From positions 1 through 8,015 of the forward strand of contig JAEYTY010000112.1 of assembly GCA_023433775.1 (NCBI GenBank): a stretch of 8,015 nucleotides of DNA, written 5' to 3'. This document shows positions 5,384 to 8,015 of this stretch, piece by piece. Under the pieces are notes generated by a model that had not been told where the DNA came from, did not search any database, and saw only the letters and a program-made list of their open reading frames with translations. The position numbers and the translations under genes are program-made. Source of the stretch: Pseudomonadota bacterium. GTDB lineage: Bacteria > Pseudomonadota > Alphaproteobacteria > Rhizobiales > Devosiaceae. The first letter of the stretch is position 1. Every line of letters begins with the position of its first letter.

Positions 5384-5992
5384 TCAACCGGCGGTGGAAA
5401 GAGCCACCCAGCCGGCAACAAGCAGAAGCAGCACGGCAAACACAAATCCCATCTGTCTGCGCCTGCTCCCGGACGTCAAAAGCGGTTGTAGACTTCCTGC
5501 GAGCAGCACCACGCCGGCATGAACCAGCGTTGCCACACAGACATAGACTGCTGTGAACAGCAGCACCTCTGACTGGCCGGTGCCAGGCAGAAAGCTCGGC
5601 ATCACGGTGACATAAAAAAGCGCGGCTTTCGGGTTGAGCAGATTGGTGATCAGACCGCGCCGGAAAAATCGCCAGCCACTGTCATCTGAATGGGCGACGT
5701 TCAGCGGTCTCGACCCATCCCGCCAGGCCTCCCAGGCAAGATAAACGAGATAGGCGACCCCCGCCCAGCGCAATGCCTGATGGAGCCAGGGCGTCTCGAG
5801 CACAAGGGCGCCGAGGCCGAACATGGCGAGCAGACCCAGCAGTGCCAGCCCAACAGCGACTCCTGCTACGCCCGCGAGGCCGGCGGCCCTTCCCCGATCA
5901 GCGGCGAGGATGGCCAGATACGTCATGTTGGGGCCAGGGGTCAGCTCAATCAGCAAACTGGCCAGCGCAAATGCAAGAAGCGCGGTACTCAT
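5384..5992 (-). CDS. LysE/RhtB family amino-acid exporter
   Basis: Inner-membrane exporter of 202 residues, the usual LysE/RhtB length, probably expelling an amino acid or derivative; the substrate cannot be deduced. The N-terminus carries the signature E-L-T-P-G-P-N (16-22), followed by glycine-rich segments (GLAGVAGVAVGLALLGLLA). The central family motif is F-F-R-R-G-L-I-T-N-L-L-N-P-K-A-A-L-F (109-126), and the chain ends in two more hydrophobic segments around Arg/Lys-rich turns. About six membrane segments are visible. The ATG at 5992 lacks a good Shine-Dalgarno of its own. It overlaps the TGA of a 13-codon upstream ORF as ATGA, so translation is probably coupled. A candidate promoter is at 6052-6081. 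Confidence 0.92.
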   Translation of the reverse strand: MSTALLAFALASLLIELTPGPNMTYLAILAADRGRAAGLAGVAGVAVGLALLGLLAMFGLGALVLETPWLHQALRWAGVAYLVYLAWEAWRDGSRPLNVAHSDDSGWRFFRRGLITNLLNPKAALFYVTVMPSFLPGTGQSEVLLFTAVYVCVATLVHAGVVLLAGSLQPLLTSGSRRRQMGFVFAVLLLLVAGWVALSTAG

Positions 5993-6030
5993 GACCGCGC
6001 TTTCAGCACTGTGGATATGCCTGGCTTCAT
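5989..6030 (-). CDS. possible 13-residue leader ORF coupled to the LysE-type gene
   Basis: ATG at 6030 begins MKPGISTVLKARS and ends in TGA at 5989-5991, which overlaps the exporter's ATG by ATGA. A strong GGGGGAG lies six bases before this ATG, while the exporter's own start has none. The most economical reading is that ribosomes load here and re-initiate on the exporter. The peptide is not recognisable and contains no run of one amino acid, so classical attenuation is not evident. It could equally be a decoy created by an unusual start. Confidence 0.4.
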   Translation of the reverse strand: MKPGISTVLKARS

Positions 6031-6051
6031 GACGGTCTCCCCCGCCATTCG

Positions 6052-6081
6052 AGCATAGCTCTCATGGCCCCCTGACCTCAA
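6052..6081 (-). promoter_or_regulatory. candidate promoter of the leader ORF and LysE-type gene
   Basis: On the minus strand TTGAGG (6081 to 6076), an 18-base spacer and TATGCT (6057 to 6052) resemble a sigma-70 promoter. The start would fall near 6045, just ahead of the GGGGGAG that serves the leader ORF. The -35 overlaps the downstream foot of the pntB stem-loop. Confidence 0.35.
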
Positions 6082-6103
6082 ATCCCTCCACCGGAGGGAT
6101 TTG
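6079..6103 (-). terminator. stem-loop after pntB
   Basis: A perfect 11-bp stem (6079-6089 with 6093-6103) with a three-base loop begins 13 bases past the pntB stop. The stem is strong, but the minus strand continues GAGGTCAGG with no T tract beyond the stem's own TTT. It may therefore be a weak intrinsic terminator or a 3'-end stabiliser of the pnt message. It is the only terminator-like element between the pnt genes and the LysE-type gene. Confidence 0.55.
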
Positions 6104-6116
6104 CCCTGTGGGACGG

Positions 6117-7523
6117 TCAGTGGCCAAGCGCCTTGACGATGTCCTCGGTCATCTTCTTGGCGTCGCCGAACAGCATCATGGTGTTGTCGCGATAGAACAG
6201 CTCGTTCTGGACGCCGGCATAGCCAGCGGCCATGCCGCGCTTGATAAACAGCACCGTGCCTGCGTCTTCAACGTTGAGAACCGGCATCCCATAGATGGGC
6301 GAGGTCTTGTCGGTCTTGGCAGATGGGTTGGTCACGTCATTGGCGCCGATGACAAAGGCCACGTCAGACTGCGCGAATTCGGAGTTGATGTCTTCGAGTT
6401 CGAACACTTCGTCATAGGGCACATTGGCTTCGGCCAGCAGCACGTTCATGTGGCCGGGCATACGGCCGGCAACGGGATGGATGGCGTATTTGACGGTGAC
6501 GCCTTCCTTCTTGAGCAGGTCGGCCATTTCACGCAGGGCGTGCTGGGCCTGGGCCACGGCCATGCCATAGCCGGGGACGATGATGACCTTACCGGCATTC
6601 TTCATCAGGAAGGCAGCATCTTCGGCTGCACCCTGCTTGACCGGGCGGTCATCTTCCGCGCCGGGGGCGGCAGAAGCGGTGTCACCGCCGAAGCCGCCCA
6701 GGATCACAGAGATGAAGCTGCGGTTCATCGCCTTGCACATGATGTAGGAGAGGATGGCGCCCGAGGAGCCAACCAGTGCGCCGGTGATGATCAGCGCGGT
6801 ATTGCCCAGCGTGAAGCCGATGCCTGCCGCTGCCCAGCCCGAATAGGAGTTGAGCATCGAGACGACGACCGGCATGTCGGCGCCGCCGATGGGGATGATC
6901 ATCAGCCCGCCCAGGATCAGGGCGAGGATGGTGATGGCCCAGAACAGCCATGGATCAGCCGAGATGGTGAAGGACCAGACCAGCGCGATAATGGCTACAC
7001 CGAAGGCGATGTGGATGGCGTGACGCGCCGGCAGGATGATCGGCTTGCCGCTCATATTGCCGTTGAGCTTGGCGAAGGCGATGACCGAGCCGGTAAAGGT
7101 GAAGGCGCCGATGGCAACGCCGATCGACATTTCCACCAGCGCCTGGGCGTGGATGGCGCCCGGCGCACCGATGCCGAAGGCTTCCGGAGCATAGAGCGCG
7201 GCTGCGGCCACGAAGACGGCGGCAAGGCCGACCAGCGAGTGGAACGCGGCCACCAGCTGGGGCATGTCGGTCATCTTGACGGTGCGGGCCATATAGGCGC
7301 CGATGCCGCCACCAATGCCCAGACCACCGATGATCAGGGCCCAGCTGACAATGTCAGACGGGGCGGCCACGGCCAGCGTCGTGACAATGGCGATGCCCAT
7401 GCCGACCATGCCGAACATATTGCCCTGGCGCGAGGAGCTGGGGCTCGAAAGGCCGCGCAGCGCCAGGATGAAGAGTACACCGGCAACCAGATAGAGAAGA
7501 GCGGCGATATTTGCGTCGATCAT
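6117..7523 (-). CDS. pntB: NAD(P) transhydrogenase subunit beta
   Basis: Beta subunit (468 residues; E. coli PntB has 462) of the proton-translocating transhydrogenase, which uses the proton gradient to drive NADPH formation from NADH. The N-terminal two thirds is the membrane domain, with the proton-path residues His95 (AAFHSLVGLAAV) and Asn225 (VVSMLNSYSGW) where E. coli has His91 and Asn222. GALVGSSGAILSY and IMCKAMNRSFISV are nearly invariant. Domain III, which binds NADP(H), starts near residue 290: G-Y-G-M-A-V-A (318-324), A-G-R-M-P-G-H-M-N (352-360), G-A-N-D-V-x-N-P (393-400), K-R (428-429) and G-Y-A-G-V-x-N (434-440). The frame stays open to 7757, but that stretch lies inside pntAB. 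The ATG at 7523, five bases after the pntAB stop, starts at the family's first helix. All functional residues I can check are intact. Confidence 0.97.
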   Translation of the reverse strand: MIDANIAALLYLVAGVLFILALRGLSSPSSSRQGNMFGMVGMGIAIVTTLAVAAPSDIVSWALIIGGLGIGGGIGAYMARTVKMTDMPQLVAAFHSLVGLAAVFVAAAALYAPEAFGIGAPGAIHAQALVEMSIGVAIGAFTFTGSVIAFAKLNGNMSGKPIILPARHAIHIAFGVAIIALVWSFTISADPWLFWAITILALILGGLMIIPIGGADMPVVVSMLNSYSGWAAAGIGFTLGNTALIITGALVGSSGAILSYIMCKAMNRSFISVILGGFGGDTASAAPGAEDDRPVKQGAAEDAAFLMKNAGKVIIVPGYGMAVAQAQHALREMADLLKKEGVTVKYAIHPVAGRMPGHMNVLLAEANVPYDEVFELEDINSEFAQSDVAFVIGANDVTNPSAKTDKTSPIYGMPVLNVEDAGTVLFIKRGMAAGYAGVQNELFYRDNTMMLFGDAKKMTEDIVKALGH

Positions 7524-7528
7524 TTCGA

Positions 7529-7891
7529 TCAGCCCTTCTTCTTGTACATGGCCAGCATTCGCTGGGTAACGAGGAAGCCGCCAAAGATATTCACGCTCGC
7601 GAAGATCAGAGCGATGAAGCCGAAGGCCTTGGAGATCCAGCTGGTGTCCGTCGCGAGATTGACGCCCACGGCAAGCAGGGCGCCGACAACGATCACCGAG
7701 GAAATCGCGTTGGTCACGCTCATCAGCGGCGTATGCAGCGCCGGGGTGACGCTCCACACCACAAAATAGCCGACAAAGATCGCCAGCACGAAAATGGCGA
7801 GGCGGAAGGTAAAGGGGTCGATGGCGCCGCCAATGGCGCCATGGGCCACGGCAGTCACCAGATCGGCAGTGTGTTCAGCCGTCGTTTCCAT
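7529..7891 (-). CDS. pntAB: NAD(P) transhydrogenase subunit alpha, membrane part (alpha-2)
   Basis: Separate membrane portion (120 residues) of the alpha subunit. In alphaproteobacteria such as Rhodospirillum rubrum, the PntA of E. coli is split into a soluble NAD(H)-binding alpha-1 and this small alpha-2. Three membrane helices are visible (about 27-47, 58-80, 86-108). The near-invariant string VVWSVTPALHTPLMSVTNAI (44-63) and NIFGGFLVTQRML match the C-terminal part of E. coli PntA, and the protein ends in KKKG. The ATG at 7891 follows the upstream stop by one base (TGA-C-ATG), with GGGAGG eight bases before it inside the end of the previous gene. pntB follows after five bases, so the three cistrons form one translationally tight operon. 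Confidence 0.96.
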   Translation of the reverse strand: METTAEHTADLVTAVAHGAIGGAIDPFTFRLAIFVLAIFVGYFVVWSVTPALHTPLMSVTNAISSVIVVGALLAVGVNLATDTSWISKAFGFIALIFASVNIFGGFLVTQRMLAMYKKKG

Positions 7892-7892
7892 G

Positions 7893-8015
7893 TCAGTTGC
7901 CTCCCTTTGGAGCGGCAGGTTTCTTCGGTGCAGCCTTCTTGGCGGCAGGCTTTGCAGCGTCTGGTGCCTTGGCGGTGGCCGGCTTTGCCGCAGCCTTGAC
8001 CGCCGTGGCCTTGAC
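7893..8015 (-). CDS. pntAA: NAD(P) transhydrogenase subunit alpha-1, C-terminal tail (partial)
   Basis: Only the last 40 codons and TGA (7893-7895) are in the window, cut by the right edge. Assignment rests on position: the cistron directly upstream of pntAB in this operon type is pntAA, encoding the soluble NAD(H)-binding domain I. The visible part is not domain I but a low-complexity tail: 16 Ala, 10 Lys and 6 Pro in 40 residues, with repeats such as KPAAKKAAPKKPAAP, ending GGN. Such a basic Ala/Lys/Pro tail resembles a flexible linker or a histone-H1-like segment. It would lie between domain I and the alpha-2 membrane helices, where E. coli PntA is one chain. One base separates this stop from the pntAB ATG. 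The function of the tail is unknown. Confidence 0.75.
   Translation of the reverse strand, partial: VKATAVKAAAKPATAKAPDAAKPAAKKAAPKKPAAPKGGN

Noticed and set aside
7524..7757. N-terminal extension of pntB by 78 codons
   Set aside because: It overlaps pntAB in another frame and gives an Arg-rich nonsense peptide. The ATG at 7523 begins exactly at the family's first helix.
6108..7769. Plus-strand open frame of 553 codons
   Set aside because: It lies antisense to pntB and pntAB. Its Gly/Asp/His/Arg-rich composition is what the opposite strand of Ala/Val/Ile-rich membrane genes gives, and no domain is recognisable.
1..8015. CRISPR array, tRNA, rRNA, insertion sequence or phage gene
   Set aside because: I found no regularly spaced repeats, cloverleaf, transposase motif or terminal inverted repeats. 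Gene order and base composition look like ordinary core chromosome.

Overview
The window is GC-rich, densely packed DNA from a bacterial chromosome. The split proton-translocating transhydrogenase operon (pntAA-pntAB-pntB as three cistrons), an S21 with an alphaproteobacterial-style extended C-terminus, SlyX ending in PPPHY and a FrnE-like DsbA protein all point to an alphaproteobacterium. Hyphomicrobiales is likely, and a Devosia-like genome is my best but unproven guess. I see no mobile element, CRISPR array, tRNA or rRNA.

Layout. Bases 1-221 hold the 3' end of rpsU (+), closed by a strong intrinsic terminator. Minus-strand genes follow: an N-terminally anchored alpha/beta hydrolase (303-1112, GTG start), a FrnE-like DsbA-family thiol oxidoreductase (1167-1805) and a five-segment membrane protein that may be a divergent TspO/MBR homologue (1891-2454). 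slyX (2604-2816, +) is divergent from that last gene and converges, 7 bp apart, on a small four-segment membrane protein (2824-3228, -). That membrane-protein gene and soxR (3285-3734, +) are divergent, and one near-perfect SoxR box lies between and across them. soxR overlaps by 41 bp, tail to tail, a large membrane-embedded serine-hydrolase-like protein (3694-5325, -). Upstream of the hydrolase on the same strand are a LysE/RhtB exporter (5384-5992), apparently coupled to a 13-residue leader ORF, and the pnt genes: pntB (6117-7523), pntAB (7529-7891) and the Ala/Lys/Pro-rich end of pntAA (7893-8015).

How the genes fit together. Several genes relate to redox balance: the NAD(P) transhydrogenase that supplies NADPH, a cytoplasmic dithiol oxidoreductase, and a complete [2Fe-2S] SoxR sensor. 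The strongest observation is that the SoxR box has the geometry of an enterobacterial soxS promoter (TTGACC, 19-bp spacer, TATCAA) aimed at the small membrane protein. That protein is therefore the likely direct SoxR target, in place of soxS. The same box covers the soxR start codon. The best-placed soxR promoter would start transcription at or next to that codon, which suggests autorepression and a leaderless soxR mRNA.

Every intergenic gap is under 300 bases; the longest is the slyX upstream region of about 150 bases, which contains two dyads. All calls come from reading the sequence; no database search was run.
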